A stretch of 20,475 bases of DNA from Candidatus Multiplicimicrobium inquinatum (GCA_002344825.1 DDUN01000044.1:9178-29652); one strand, 5' to 3'. Counted from the stretch's first letter, positions 1-8,601 are shown. Notes: generated by a model not told the origin, from the sequence alone. Made by a program: numbers and translations.

Positions 1-2
1 CT

Positions 3-560
3 AAAACACCGGCAGAGTGGATTGCTTTTTTAAAAGAGAAAAGCCAGAAGTTTTTTTCTGATTTCCGGTCTAAGTTTAGTCTGAAGACCGCGAACAAAAC
101 AGCTCAAATCGGTTTGGTTCTTTTGGCTGTCGTTGCGCTTGGGAATACGGCTTATGAGATGAAGTTATCCAGCGGTGATCCCTTGAATGGTCTGGATGTC
201 GCGATGAGGAAAATGGTTCCCATCGATTTGGATGAGTCGATTTTTGAATCTAGTGTTGCACAAAAACCGGAAGCGAGGAATGTTTTTTTGCCGTTTGCAA
301 AACGGGAAGAAATTCAGGCGACTCAAAAGACAGTCACGGGCAGCGGAAAGCTGATTGAGATGACTAAAAATTTTAAATTAACCGGTATTTCCTTTGATCC
401 GGAGAATGTGAAAGCGGCCTATTGCATGATTGAAGATTTGCAGAAAAGTATTACTTCGTTTTTACGTGTGGGAGACAGAATATCGGGTGTGAAAGTTTCC
501 GGTATTTTGGACGATCGCGTTGAACTTGAGTATGAGGGTGAAAAATTTGAAATTCATTGA
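3..560 (+). CDS. GspC/PilP-like inner-membrane secretion protein (5' partial)
   Basis: The reading frame is open from the left edge, so the true start lies outside the window and about 185 C-terminal residues are visible. A basic cytoplasmic-type stretch (visible residues 1-34) leads into one hydrophobic segment (about 35-48, rich in L/V/A). A variable linker follows, then a C-terminal domain of about 65 residues with the pattern of the GspC homology region: a strand with LTGI, a helix, 'LRVGDRISG', 'VSGI' and 'DRVELEYEG'. In the family, GspC (or PilP) spans the inner membrane and its periplasmic domain docks onto the N0 domain of the secretin. The secretin gene follows immediately and overlaps this gene's 3' end, which supports the call. 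Assignment to type II secretion rather than type IV pilus or another secretin system cannot be made from this fragment. No PDZ domain is present. Confidence 0.65.
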   Translation, partial: KTPAEWIAFLKEKSQKFFSDFRSKFSLKTANKTAQIGLVLLAVVALGNTAYEMKLSSGDPLNGLDVAMRKMVPIDLDESIFESSVAQKPEARNVFLPFAKREEIQATQKTVTGSGKLIEMTKNFKLTGISFDPENVKAAYCMIEDLQKSITSFLRVGDRISGVKVSGILDDRVELEYEGEKFEIH

Positions 561-2169
561 ATTTAAACTAGCTTTGGGTTTTTCTCTCGCGATGTTTTTA
601 TGCGGTTCCGCTGCGACGGCACTCCCGGGAAGAGATTATACGCTTTCGCCCGAAATGAATGAAAAACTCGAAAAGACTATTTTTCTGGATTTGCGCGATA
701 TTAATGTCGTCGATGTTTTTAAATTTATTGCTGTTCAGGGCGGTTTGAATGTAGTTACAAGCAAAAATGTTCAGGGGCGTGCCACACTTGTATTGAAAAA
801 TGTAAAAATCAGAGATGCCTTGGATATTTTGGTTGTCTCAAATCAGCTGGCGTATGAAGCGCGTGAAAATATTATTTTTATCATGTCAGAAGATGAGTAC
901 GTGCAGTCACGCGGAAAAACCTTCAACGATAAGCGTAAAGTGCTGACACGCACGCTTCAGTTTGCCAAGCCGACTTATGTCGTGACCGCCCTGCAAGCCG
1001 TTCAGAGCGCGCTGGGAAAAATTGTCGTGGATGAAGATACGGGAACGGTCGTGATGATCGACACAGCGGAAAAATTGACTCAGATGAACGCATTGCTGGA
1101 CCAGCTCGAGTATAAATTGGAAACCAAAGTTATTCCTCTGCAGTACGCGAACGCAAAAGATATTGAAGCTCAGCTTAAAGCCTCTATTGACGCGAAAGGG
1201 GTTGGGTCGATTCAGGCTGATGAAAGATCAAATCAGGTCGTATTGACAGCGTATCCGGGGCGTATGGATAGTATTTTACCGACGGTGACCGCTTTGGATA
1301 AACAGACCAAAGCTGTTTTGGTTGAGGCGCGGATTTTGCAAATTACGCTTAATCCCAAATATGATTTCGGAATTGACTGGGAAAAACTTTTTAAAAATCA
1401 TAATGGTCTGGATTTTCAGGGCTCATTTCCGATTGATACGGGTGCGGGCGGTGCTTTGACTCATTTTGGGAAAATCGCAGTCGGAAATGTTCAAGATGGT
1501 GATTTGTCGGCGGATATCCGGTTCTTGAAGCAGGTGAGCAACACCAAGATTTTGGCGAACCCAAGAGTCATGATTCTGAACAAGCAAGAGTCGAAGATTA
1601 ATATCGGTGACCGAATACCCTATGTCGTGACCACCTCGACCGGAACGGGTGCCAACGTCTCTGTGAGTGAGGATATTCGTTTTATCGATGTGGGAATCAA
1701 TTTAGTGGTGACTCCGATTATCAATGATGATGGATATATCACCATGAAAATTCGACCTGAAATTTCAAGTCAAACCGGTACATTAACGACACCCACTCAA
1801 AACCAGATTCCTTTAGTGAACACCACTTATATTGAAACTTCCGTCATTGTGAAGGATGGTGTGACAATTGTGCTGGGCGGATTGCGCCGTGATGATGTCA
1901 CCGAAGAGGATCGCGGCGTTCCTTACTTGATGGATATTCCGTGGGTGGGCAATGCGTTTCGTAGCCGCAACGACAGTGTCGCCCGCAAAGAAATTTTAGT
2001 TTTTATAACGCCTAAGATTGTTACCGGCGGACAAGATGTTTACGACAGGGCTCTTGATATTAAGACCGGACCTTATCCTGCGGGACGAAGCACGGTGATT
2101 TCTCAGCAGGAGACTGTTGCGGTTGCGGACGCGCAGACTTCGACTTTGCAAGCGGGAGCAATGGCATGA
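532..2169 (+). CDS. Secretin (GspD/PilQ family) outer-membrane pore
   Basis: About 545 residues forming the outer-membrane channel of a type II secretion or type IV pilus-like system. A signal peptide (residues 1-30, h-region LALGFSLAMFLCG, AxA before the mature start) is followed by a short N0/STN-like domain (about 45-100, 'FLDLRDINVVDVFKFIA'). Two N1/N2-type repeats follow (about 120-250, each with a strand-helix ending in 'VVMID' or 'VVLTAYP'). The secretin core (about 310-490) holds 'ILANPRVMILN', 'INIGDRIPYV', 'INLVVTPIINDDGYI', 'VIVKDGVTIVLGGL' and the family signature 'GVPYLMDIPWVGNAFRS', then 'EILVFITPKIV'. The gene overlaps the preceding GspC-like gene by about 29 bases. ATG 532 is preferred because it gives a compact signal peptide; TTG 520 and GTG 538 are alternatives and none has a strong Shine-Dalgarno. 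The family assignment is secure; the exact system is not. Confidence 0.93.
   Translation: MRVKNLKFIEFKLALGFSLAMFLCGSAATALPGRDYTLSPEMNEKLEKTIFLDLRDINVVDVFKFIAVQGGLNVVTSKNVQGRATLVLKNVKIRDALDILVVSNQLAYEARENIIFIMSEDEYVQSRGKTFNDKRKVLTRTLQFAKPTYVVTALQAVQSALGKIVVDEDTGTVVMIDTAEKLTQMNALLDQLEYKLETKVIPLQYANAKDIEAQLKASIDAKGVGSIQADERSNQVVLTAYPGRMDSILPTVTALDKQTKAVLVEARILQITLNPKYDFGIDWEKLFKNHNGLDFQGSFPIDTGAGGALTHFGKIAVGNVQDGDLSADIRFLKQVSNTKILANPRVMILNKQESKINIGDRIPYVVTTSTGTGANVSVSEDIRFIDVGINLVVTPIINDDGYITMKIRPEISSQTGTLTTPTQNQIPLVNTTYIETSVIVKDGVTIVLGGLRRDDVTEEDRGVPYLMDIPWVGNAFRSRNDSVARKEILVFITPKIVTGGQDVYDRALDIKTGPYPAGRSTVISQQETVAVADAQTSTLQAGAMA
2154..2158 (+). promoter_or_regulatory. Shine-Dalgarno for the coiled-coil/TPR gene
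   Basis: GGGAG lies 7 bases before the ATG at 2166, inside the last codons of the secretin gene. The ATG overlaps the secretin stop codon as ATGA, so the two genes are probably translationally coupled. Confidence 0.6.
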
Positions 2170-3128
2170 GTTTTTTAAGCTATTTTGGGCTGGCAGCGAT
2201 GGTTTTTTCTGCTGTGCTGGGAGCGTCCGTTCCGTCTGGTTTTGCTCAGGAAAAAAAGAAAGCAGTGCCGGTGCCGCAGCAGCAAATCGCCCCGGCTCCA
2301 ACGAATCAGTCGAAGGTTGCTCAAAATGCCAGTGAAGAAACTCTGTTTTACACTTTAAACGAGACGTTGGAAGAGAACCGAAAAATCCGAGTCAGTTTGA
2401 AGGAGATGCAGCAGGCTTATGAAAAAAGGACAATTGAAAATGAAGAGCTGAAGGCCGAATTGAAAAAGCTCGAGGGATTGGCGTTGGAACGGAATCGGGA
2501 ACTTTTAAATCAGACCAAAGCGCTGGAAATGAAATTGAAAGAGACGGAAGCAAGCGCGGTAACGGCCGCGCAGGATCACAAACAGTTTAACGAAGAAAAA
2601 GAAAAAATTTTAGCTGAGATTAATCAGGCTCAGGCTGAAAATGAAAAACTACGAACCCTTCTCGCAAATTCAATTCTGGAAGAAGAGAAAGAAGCATTGA
2701 TGCGCGCAGCACAGCAGAATGGTGTTGCGGCACAAAAAGCGCATGACCAATTAACGCGGCTAAACCAAGAGAATCAAGCGTACAAAAATAACGTATCGGA
2801 AGCTTATTACGAGATGGGAAATGTTCTTTTTCAAATTCGAAAATATCCTGAGGCGGCTGCGAACTATCGTAAAGTCATTGAGCATGATCCCGCTCACGCT
2901 TGGGCTTACTATAATCTGGCTGTATTGGAAGATTACTATCTGAACAACGCCAAATCAGCCTATGAGCATTATCAGCTTTATTTGAATTACAAACCGGTGG
3001 AGGAAGAAGCGGGAGAAGTTCGGCGCCGGATTTTAGACTTAAACCTGATTCAGAAAATGACTCCGACTAGTCCTCTCAAGTCGGATTTTGACTCCTACCA
3101 CAAAGAAACAAATAATCCTAAATTCTAA
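2166..3128 (+). CDS. Exported coiled-coil protein with C-terminal TPR repeats
   Basis: 320 residues. Residues 1-27 form a Sec signal peptide ending 'SGFA'. After a proline/glutamine-rich linker (about 30-50) there is a long Lys/Glu/Leu-rich coiled coil (about 55-210). Two to three tetratricopeptide repeats follow (about 212-290, for example 'YYEMGNVLFQIRKYPEAAANY' split across one unit, then 'AWAYYNLAVLEDYY'). The architecture resembles periplasmic trimerising TPR proteins such as CpoB/YbgF, though order and length differ. The ATGA overlap with the secretin gene suggests that it works with the secretin, perhaps as a periplasmic scaffold or pilotin-like assembly factor; that role is inference. 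The gene ends 11 bases inside the convergent glycosyltransferase gene, so the two coding regions overlap at their 3' ends and no terminator separates them. Confidence 0.8.
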   Translation: MSFLSYFGLAAMVFSAVLGASVPSGFAQEKKKAVPVPQQQIAPAPTNQSKVAQNASEETLFYTLNETLEENRKIRVSLKEMQQAYEKRTIENEELKAELKKLEGLALERNRELLNQTKALEMKLKETEASAVTAAQDHKQFNEEKEKILAEINQAQAENEKLRTLLANSILEEEKEALMRAAQQNGVAAQKAHDQLTRLNQENQAYKNNVSEAYYEMGNVLFQIRKYPEAAANYRKVIEHDPAHAWAYYNLAVLEDYYLNNAKSAYEHYQLYLNYKPVEEEAGEVRRRILDLNLIQKMTPTSPLKSDFDSYHKETNNPKF

Positions 3129-4113
3129 GCTTTTCCGGCGGATTGAAGATTGTGTAACAGAATCCGGATATTGCCCCGCAAAACATAATTGCTGCGTCAA
3201 TAGGTGTGAACAGAATTGCTCCCAAAGCAAACCCAAGTCCGCGTGAGCGGCATAATTGCAGCAGAAATTTTGACCAAAAAGTAAAGAATAAAAGCAGGAC
3301 AAGCGCAGCCGGAAAAAAGCGCCCTGAAACCAAAAGGAAAAAAGCTAAAAACGCAACTCCCGTAAATGTAGTTTGCCCAAGCGAGACATGAGAGAAGCGT
3401 TTGTTCCGCGCCGGCTGTCTTATTCCGTATCGGATGAGCATTTGGGCGAAGCAAAAGGGGATAGCAAAGTCGTTTTTTAAAATACCGGCGAACGTGTAGG
3501 GTTTCATGTGCCTGACTTGAATGTGCCTGGCGAGAATAACTTTTTTACTCGCGCGGGTTAATTGAAAGCCCATCTCTGAGTCGGAAACGAGACTGCCAAA
3601 AGGCCGCGTGATCGGGTTGAACTCAATCAACGATTCCCGCCGAATGGCCCATATAGAGCCGTAAATAAAATCAGAATATTTTTCCTGTTTTGAAAAAATA
3701 AAGTTCATATATTCATTCTTATAATCGCCAAAAAAAGTTCCTGTTTTGGCTGAGGCGTTGAGGATCCCTGAAACAGCGTGAACCTCGGAATCATGAAAGC
3801 GTGATGCCAATTGGGCGAATGTATCTTTTTCCACTAAAACGTCACTATCGAGAAAAATAAGCAGTGGGTTGCGGGCTGCTTTCGCGCCTTGAAAACGGGG
3901 TGCCATGGGGCCTGAGGCGGTGTTCACTTGAATCGTTTGGCAATCATATTGCCTTGCTATTTCAAGTGTTTTGTCGGTGCTGGAATCGACAACAACAATG
4001 ACTTCATCAGGCAAGAAATCAGATTCAAGTACGGATTGGAGACAAGATGCGAGCGTTTTTTCAGAGTTTCGCGCGGGAATAATCAGTGAAAATGGTGTTG
4101 AAGCAAGCTGCAT
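3118..4113 (-). CDS. Membrane-associated GT2 family glycosyltransferase
   Basis: About 331 residues from ATG 4113. The GT-A domain starts at once with 'FSLIIPARN' (8-16), has the nucleotide-binding acidic 'VVVDSSTDKT' (40-49) and the metal-binding DxD as 'FLDSD' (87-91). After the catalytic half there are about three hydrophobic segments (roughly 245-320), typical of inner-membrane GT2 enzymes that add sugars to a lipid-linked acceptor. Donor and acceptor are unknown. ATG 4113 lies 4 bases after the stop of the FAD-enzyme gene and gives the normal family N-terminus, which suggests termination-reinitiation. ATG 4158 (15 residues longer) and ATG 4218 are possible but add residues with no family counterpart. 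Last gene of the leftward operon that starts at 7521. Confidence 0.88.
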   Translation of the reverse strand: MQLASTPFSLIIPARNSEKTLASCLQSVLESDFLPDEVIVVVDSSTDKTLEIARQYDCQTIQVNTASGPMAPRFQGAKAARNPLLIFLDSDVLVEKDTFAQLASRFHDSEVHAVSGILNASAKTGTFFGDYKNEYMNFIFSKQEKYSDFIYGSIWAIRRESLIEFNPITRPFGSLVSDSEMGFQLTRASKKVILARHIQVRHMKPYTFAGILKNDFAIPFCFAQMLIRYGIRQPARNKRFSHVSLGQTTFTGVAFLAFFLLVSGRFFPAALVLLLFFTFWSKFLLQLCRSRGLGFALGAILFTPIDAAIMFCGAISGFCYTIFNPPEKLRI

Positions 4114-4117
4114 GAAA

Positions 4118-5566
4118 TCAATAAATTTCGGTCGACTGAAATTCTTCGTGGTGGTCATGATCAGGTTCAACCGCCCAGAGATCGTAATCAGACTTGCCAA
4201 GGAAGTTTCGCGCGGCATAAAGCCCGGTTAGTAGCGCGTGGTCGCTGTTGTTGTATCGGAATAGCCCCGAGCGGCCTATGACTTGCAAATTTTCGAATCT
4301 GTCGAGAAACTGACGGAGAACCGCCAGAGAGCTTTGATAGGATGGCCCATACACAGGGTAAACATTAGGAACTCGGACAACGAAACCGTCCACAAAATAT
4401 TTAGGGGAAATGATTCCAAGCTGGTCCAGCTCACGCAACGCAAATTGGATCATAATTTCCGGTTTCATATTCCACAAGTGGTCGCCTTCATTTACAAAAT
4501 ATTCCGCGCCCAATGTCGTAATGTCGGGATTGGCCACCATGTGCGGGCTCCAATTTTTATAGTTTTGAATGCGTCCCACTAAAACTCCGGGAGAGTGAAC
4601 GTAAATCCAGTTGTCGGGGAATACTTGAGCTTTATCAAAAATCAGATTGACGGTCATAAAACTGCGGAATCTTAAGTTTTGGCATGCGGACAGAACTTCT
4701 GCGGGGGGCTCCGGCGTCATTTTTTGAATCAACAATGTTAGCGGAATAGTGCTGATGAGATGATGAATAGGAAGTTGCCGTGCGGGACTATCTTTGGTTT
4801 GAATGGTAATAGATTCAATGCGCCGGCCTTGCCACCGAACTTCTTTGACCGCGGTGTTACACAGACAATCGGCACCGCCCGTGATCGAAGCGTTTTTTAA
4901 CCGGTCATAAAATTGCCCCGGCCCCCGCTTAGGATAGAGAAACTCTTCGCTCAATGTTTTAATTGATTTTCTACGATGAAAGCGTGAGCCTGCTTTTGAG
5001 ACGGTGTTCCAAATCGCTTTTCCGAGTGAAAGACCCTGAATGCGCTGAACTGCCCAGTCGCTTGAAAGTTGAGAGCAGGGAACCCCCCAAACTTTTTCGG
5101 TATATGTTTTAAAAAATATTTCGTAAAGACGCTTGCCGAAGCGTTTAACCATCCAGCCTTCAAAGGTACTCTGATCGGGGTGGTCAAACCACTTGGCTTT
5201 CAAACTGCTCAAAAAGCAAAGCAAAGATTCGGATGCGCCTAAACCCTTTAGCGCATTGATCAACTCAAGCGGATAATGAAAATATTTTCCATGATAAAGG
5301 ATGCGTGATTTTCTTTGAACGAGAAGTAAGTCATGCCCGAGTATTTTTTGCCAGAGCTGATTGACTTCCTGACTGCGTGACAAAAAACGGTGCCCGCCGA
5401 TATCGAATAAATTGCCGCGATGCTCCAGCGTGCGGCATAGCCCGCCGACTTGGGTGTTTTTTTCAATTAAAATAGAGGGGTGGCGGCTCTGCGCAAGTTC
5501 GTATGCTGCCGCTAAGCCTGCGGGACCGGCTCCCAAAATGACGGTGTTTTTCTGGCTTTCTGTCAT
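4118..5566 (-). CDS. FAD-dependent amine-oxidase/protoporphyrinogen-oxidase-like enzyme
   Basis: 482 residues. The N-terminus is a Rossmann dinucleotide-binding motif, GAGPAG at 12-17, with the ribose-binding acidic residue E35 in 'LIEKN'. It is followed by 'VGGLCRT' (about 40-46) and 'FDIGGHRF', the pattern of flavin amine oxidases, protoporphyrinogen oxidase-like proteins and UDP-galactopyranose-mutase relatives. The C-terminus has the second FAD contact, 'GRSGLFRYNNSDHALLTG' (about 437-455). Members of this group often sit beside GT2 genes in glycan loci and are thought to oxidise, desaturate or isomerise a sugar or lipid intermediate; the substrate here is unknown. The start ATG overlaps the stop of the upstream TMTC-like gene (5563-5566) and has a strong Shine-Dalgarno, so the call of the start is firm. 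Confidence 0.85.
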   Translation of the reverse strand: MTESQKNTVILGAGPAGLAAAYELAQSRHPSILIEKNTQVGGLCRTLEHRGNLFDIGGHRFLSRSQEVNQLWQKILGHDLLLVQRKSRILYHGKYFHYPLELINALKGLGASESLLCFLSSLKAKWFDHPDQSTFEGWMVKRFGKRLYEIFFKTYTEKVWGVPCSQLSSDWAVQRIQGLSLGKAIWNTVSKAGSRFHRRKSIKTLSEEFLYPKRGPGQFYDRLKNASITGGADCLCNTAVKEVRWQGRRIESITIQTKDSPARQLPIHHLISTIPLTLLIQKMTPEPPAEVLSACQNLRFRSFMTVNLIFDKAQVFPDNWIYVHSPGVLVGRIQNYKNWSPHMVANPDITTLGAEYFVNEGDHLWNMKPEIMIQFALRELDQLGIISPKYFVDGFVVRVPNVYPVYGPSYQSSLAVLRQFLDRFENLQVIGRSGLFRYNNSDHALLTGLYAARNFLGKSDYDLWAVEPDHDHHEEFQSTEIY

Positions 5567-7521
5567 GATTCTTTTACCTCCGGCTTTAATTGAGGCAAAG
5601 ATTTTAGGTGTTTTTGATAAATTGCTGATGACGGGTCAATTTCAAGCGCTTTGAGAAAATGCTGTTCGGCAGCAGGCCAATTTTTTTCGCTCATGGCCAA
5701 TAAACCCAAATGATCATGTGCTTCCGAGAGCATGGGGTTAACGAGGGTACTTTTTTCATAAGCTTTTTTAGCCTTGTCAATTTGTCCGGCTTTTAATGAG
5801 GCGTATCCCATCTGAAAATAAAGCCCATAAGGAGTTTCCTGGGCTTGTTTCAGGCGGGTGAGTTCATTCAAAGCGTCATCCCAATGCTGAAGTCCCATCA
5901 ATGCCATGGCAGTGTGAAAGCGTAAATCAGAGCTTGTATCGCCGTTTAAAAGTGCGCGCTGTAAATGGTTTAGAGCTTCGGCGTAATTTGATTTCTTTAA
6001 ATAGGCAAGCCCCATATATCGGTCTAAAACAGCCGGAGGCTTCGGCAGCATGGATCCCGCTTCCAATCCGTATCGAATCGCATCGTCATATTGGTTTTGC
6101 GCCAACGCGAGTCCTGACCTCAGAATGGGAATGGCTTTGTGCTTTGGGTTCTTTTTTTGAATTTTTTTAATGAGGTTTTCCGCGCTCTGTAATTCTCCGG
6201 TTTTAAAATAAAGATTTGCAAGACTCAAAATAGCCGGAAGTTCATTGAAGCGTTCCTCAATGGCAAAGTGATAGAGTTTTTCGGCGGCCGAGAAATTGCC
6301 TCGCGCAATCTCTGATTCGGCTTTCTGAATAAAAATGAGGGAGCGTTTGACATCGGTAAGCGGCACACGGTTCCAAAGCTGATCATTGTTTCTCCATGTC
6401 TCAAGCTGAAGCGGTGTAGCGAACACGGAATAAAGAATACCCAGGATGAAAATTCCCAAGCTAAGTTTTGGAAGCGCTTGTGAGACACAGAGCAAACATC
6501 CCAAAAGCCCGATTGAGGCAAAGTAAAGGTGCCGATCGCCGACTGGGACGGGAAGAAAGCTTGCGGCCGGGAGCAGCGCTAACAAAAACCAACTGAGCCA
6601 AAACCCCCAAATTTTTCTGCCTTGAATCGCTCGTATCCAAAGTAAAAAGAGAAAGGCGGTGCCGACTACAGAAGCAGTTTTTTGCCAGCCGGTTAAAAGG
6701 TCATACATAGGGGCGAGCTTGACCGGAAAAAGATAATGTCTCAAATAAACAAAAAAATTGGAAAAGGGCGGAGCAACTGCGCTTTGATCAGCTCCGGTGA
6801 AAAGATGCAGTATTTGCGGATAAAGGAGGATGGTTGTGAAAAAACAAAGGACGGCTGCAGCAGTTAAAAGAGCATGAAAAATAGTTTTAGCGCGGGAAAT
6901 TGGCCGGGAATAAAAGAAGTCATAGGATGCCGACAGCAAGGGCAATACAACCGCGGTTGCTTTTGACAAAAAGGCGAGTAGCCACAACAGAGCTGTCTGG
7001 AAAAGTGTTTTTCCCGAGGGTTCAGCGGAGCGGTTTGTGAGCGTCAGAAGTCCGGCGAGAGCAAAAAAAGAAAAAAGCAGAGTTTTTCTTTCAGAAATCC
7101 AAGCAACCGTTTCGGCTTGAACGGGATGAACTGAAAACAAAAGCGCTGCCAGCCATGTTGTAACTGAGTTTCCAAAAAACCGACGCAACAGCAAAAAGAC
7201 AAGCAGGGTGTTAAGCAGATGGAAAAGTAAACTTGTGCGGTGGTACCCCGCCGGATCCTGCCCTGCGAAACTATAGTCAACCGCGTAAGTTAAAAGAGGA
7301 ACAGGAACATAAAGGCTGACATAGGGTTGGGTTAACCAAGTCTTCCAGTTTTCAGCGCTGAAAGAGCGAATCGTCGTGTTCTCATAAACATAGCGGTCAT
7401 CGTCCCAGTTGACAAACTCAAAGCTTTGAACCTTCCCAAAAAGCAGCAGAGGAATAGTGATTAAAAGCACAAAGCGCCAAAAATTTTTTTTGAAAAAGGG
7501 CTCAGTAAGGGCTCTAAACAT
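5563..7521 (-). CDS. TMTC-like multi-spanning membrane protein with C-terminal TPR repeats
   Basis: 652 residues from ATG 7521. The N-terminal half (about 15-380) is a polytopic membrane domain of the GT-C type. The first loop carries an acidic cluster, 'VNWDDDRYVYEN' (37-48), and a later loop carries 'SVHPVQAETVAWISERKTLL' (130-149), a hallmark of the TMTC family. The C-terminal part (about 390-640) is a run of TPR repeats ('AAEKLYHFAIEE', 'LANLYFKTGELQSAENLI', 'MGYASLKAGQIDKAKKAYEK'). Eukaryotic TMTC proteins are O-mannosyltransferases; bacterial relatives are mostly uncharacterised, so a role in lipid-linked sugar transfer to protein or glycan is inference. First gene of a leftward operon of three. 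ATG 7551 and a TTG further upstream would extend it, but the promoter-like -10 at 7529-7534 lies between them and ATG 7521, so 7521 is preferred. Confidence 0.82.
   Translation of the reverse strand: MFRALTEPFFKKNFWRFVLLITIPLLLFGKVQSFEFVNWDDDRYVYENTTIRSFSAENWKTWLTQPYVSLYVPVPLLTYAVDYSFAGQDPAGYHRTSLLFHLLNTLLVFLLLRRFFGNSVTTWLAALLFSVHPVQAETVAWISERKTLLFSFFALAGLLTLTNRSAEPSGKTLFQTALLWLLAFLSKATAVVLPLLSASYDFFYSRPISRAKTIFHALLTAAAVLCFFTTILLYPQILHLFTGADQSAVAPPFSNFFVYLRHYLFPVKLAPMYDLLTGWQKTASVVGTAFLFLLWIRAIQGRKIWGFWLSWFLLALLPAASFLPVPVGDRHLYFASIGLLGCLLCVSQALPKLSLGIFILGILYSVFATPLQLETWRNNDQLWNRVPLTDVKRSLIFIQKAESEIARGNFSAAEKLYHFAIEERFNELPAILSLANLYFKTGELQSAENLIKKIQKKNPKHKAIPILRSGLALAQNQYDDAIRYGLEAGSMLPKPPAVLDRYMGLAYLKKSNYAEALNHLQRALLNGDTSSDLRFHTAMALMGLQHWDDALNELTRLKQAQETPYGLYFQMGYASLKAGQIDKAKKAYEKSTLVNPMLSEAHDHLGLLAMSEKNWPAAEQHFLKALEIDPSSAIYQKHLKSLPQLKPEVKES
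5576..5581 (-). promoter_or_regulatory. Strong Shine-Dalgarno for the FAD-enzyme gene
   Basis: GGAGGT on the minus strand, 9 bases before ATG 5566 and inside the 3' end of the upstream coding region. It fixes the start and shows that canonical Shine-Dalgarno sequences are used inside this operon, unlike at its first gene. Confidence 0.75.
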
Positions 7522-7528
7522 GGGCGGG

Positions 7529-7537
7529 ATTATAGCA
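7529..7537 (-). promoter_or_regulatory. Extended -10 promoter (TGC-TATAAT), putative leaderless start
   Basis: On the minus strand the bases TGCTATAAT run from 7537 to 7529, a perfect -10 with the extended TGN element. The last T is 7 bases from ATG 7521, so transcription would be expected to begin at or next to the ATG. No -35-like hexamer lies 16-18 bases upstream and there is no Shine-Dalgarno before the ATG. It would drive the TMTC-like/FAD enzyme/GT2 operon. Confidence 0.6.
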
Positions 7538-7620
7538 TTTTGAAGCTTCATTACACTGCAAAGTCTTTGCCCAAAGCCTTCCCTTGAAATGCTCAATTGA
7601 GTATGGAATGATACTGTCCT

Positions 7621-8562
7621 ATGGTTTCTTTGCCTCAAATCAGCGTCATTATTCCCAGTTATAATTATGCCTGTTTCTTGGAGTCAGCGATTGATTCCGT
7701 TCTTCAGCAATCCTATCAGCATTTTGAGATCATTGCATGGGATGACGGATCCGGCGACGATTCGCTTCCAATTTTGCGCCGTTATGCTGCTCAGCATCCC
7801 GAGCGATTCCGTTATTTTCAGCATGAGGGCGGACAAAATAAGGGGATTGCCGCGACTTACCGTGCTGCGGTTGCGCAGGCAAAGGGCACGTGGATTGCCT
7901 TTTTAGAAGCGGACGATGTTTGGCATAAGGAAAATTTAAGCCTGAAAGCGGAAGCTTTGAAAAAATCCGCTGAAGCGGGAGTTGTCTTTTCCGAATGCCG
8001 GCCTTTTGGTCAAATGAGCGGTGTTTTGTATTGGAAACTGCACGCATGGCTCAATCAAAGTTTTTTACCCCGCTATCAGCCGATTGATTTGACAGCGGAG
8101 TTGTTGCAACGTAACCCTGTTGCTTCATTTTCAAATTTTATGGTGCGAAAGGATCTTTTTGATCAAGTGCCTGATCCGCAGAATAGAATCTTATTTTATG
8201 ATTGGTGGGTTTTAGCGCATGTGAGCTTAAGTGCGCCGTTTTGTTTTGTTCCCAAAAAGCTTTGTGATTGGCGTATTCATTCTCAAAGCGCCAATTATCG
8301 CAAAGAGAGCGCGCAGAGCGTGATGGGTTTAAAAAATTTTCTTGAAAATATGCTTGATTCAATGCGGTTGGAATTAGAAAACGCCGGCGAATGTGCCGGA
8401 ACGGATATTTTAAGCAAAAAAAAGAAGATCATCCGGCACCTTGATTTTTACCGCTCGTTTGAGATCCAGCGAGCTGGTTCTTGGTTTTTTGCTTTTTTGA
8501 CGCATCCTTGGGAGACGATCCGCTTTGCCGGACACTTTCTTTTGAGAAATCTTCTTTTTTAA
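7621..8562 (+). CDS. GT2 family glycosyltransferase
   Basis: 313 residues. The GT-A fold is clear: 'ISVIIPSYNY' (7-16), 'WDDGSGDDS' (40-48) for nucleotide-sugar binding, and the metal site 'FLEADDVW' (94-101), where the DxD is written as E-A-D-D. The C-terminal third lacks transmembrane segments and holds 'YDWWVLAHVSL' and 'CDWRIHSQSANY', seen in GT2 enzymes of surface-glycan clusters and likely to shape the acceptor pocket. It is expected to be a cytoplasmic transferase adding one sugar to a lipid-linked or glycan acceptor; the donor is unknown. Divergent from the TMTC-like operon with 99 bases between. No Shine-Dalgarno precedes ATG 7621. A weak -10-like TGATACT (7609-7615) ends 5 bases before it. 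Confidence 0.92.
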   Translation: MVSLPQISVIIPSYNYACFLESAIDSVLQQSYQHFEIIAWDDGSGDDSLPILRRYAAQHPERFRYFQHEGGQNKGIAATYRAAVAQAKGTWIAFLEADDVWHKENLSLKAEALKKSAEAGVVFSECRPFGQMSGVLYWKLHAWLNQSFLPRYQPIDLTAELLQRNPVASFSNFMVRKDLFDQVPDPQNRILFYDWWVLAHVSLSAPFCFVPKKLCDWRIHSQSANYRKESAQSVMGLKNFLENMLDSMRLELENAGECAGTDILSKKKKIIRHLDFYRSFEIQRAGSWFFAFLTHPWETIRFAGHFLLRNLLF

Positions 8563-8601
8563 GCAGGTGTGTTTTTTTGAAGCAAATAGAAGAATTCTGT
8601 C

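Noticed and set aside
4114..4218. Longer N-terminus for the leftward GT2 (starts at 4218 or 4158)
   Set aside because: The GT-A fold begins right after ATG 4113 and the extension is the out-of-frame shadow of the upstream FAD-enzyme gene's 3' end.
7552..7638. Longer N-terminus for the TMTC-like protein (starts at 7638 or 7551)
   Set aside because: The extra residues have no signal or family character, overlap the start of the divergent GT2 gene, and place the perfect extended -10 inside the coding region.
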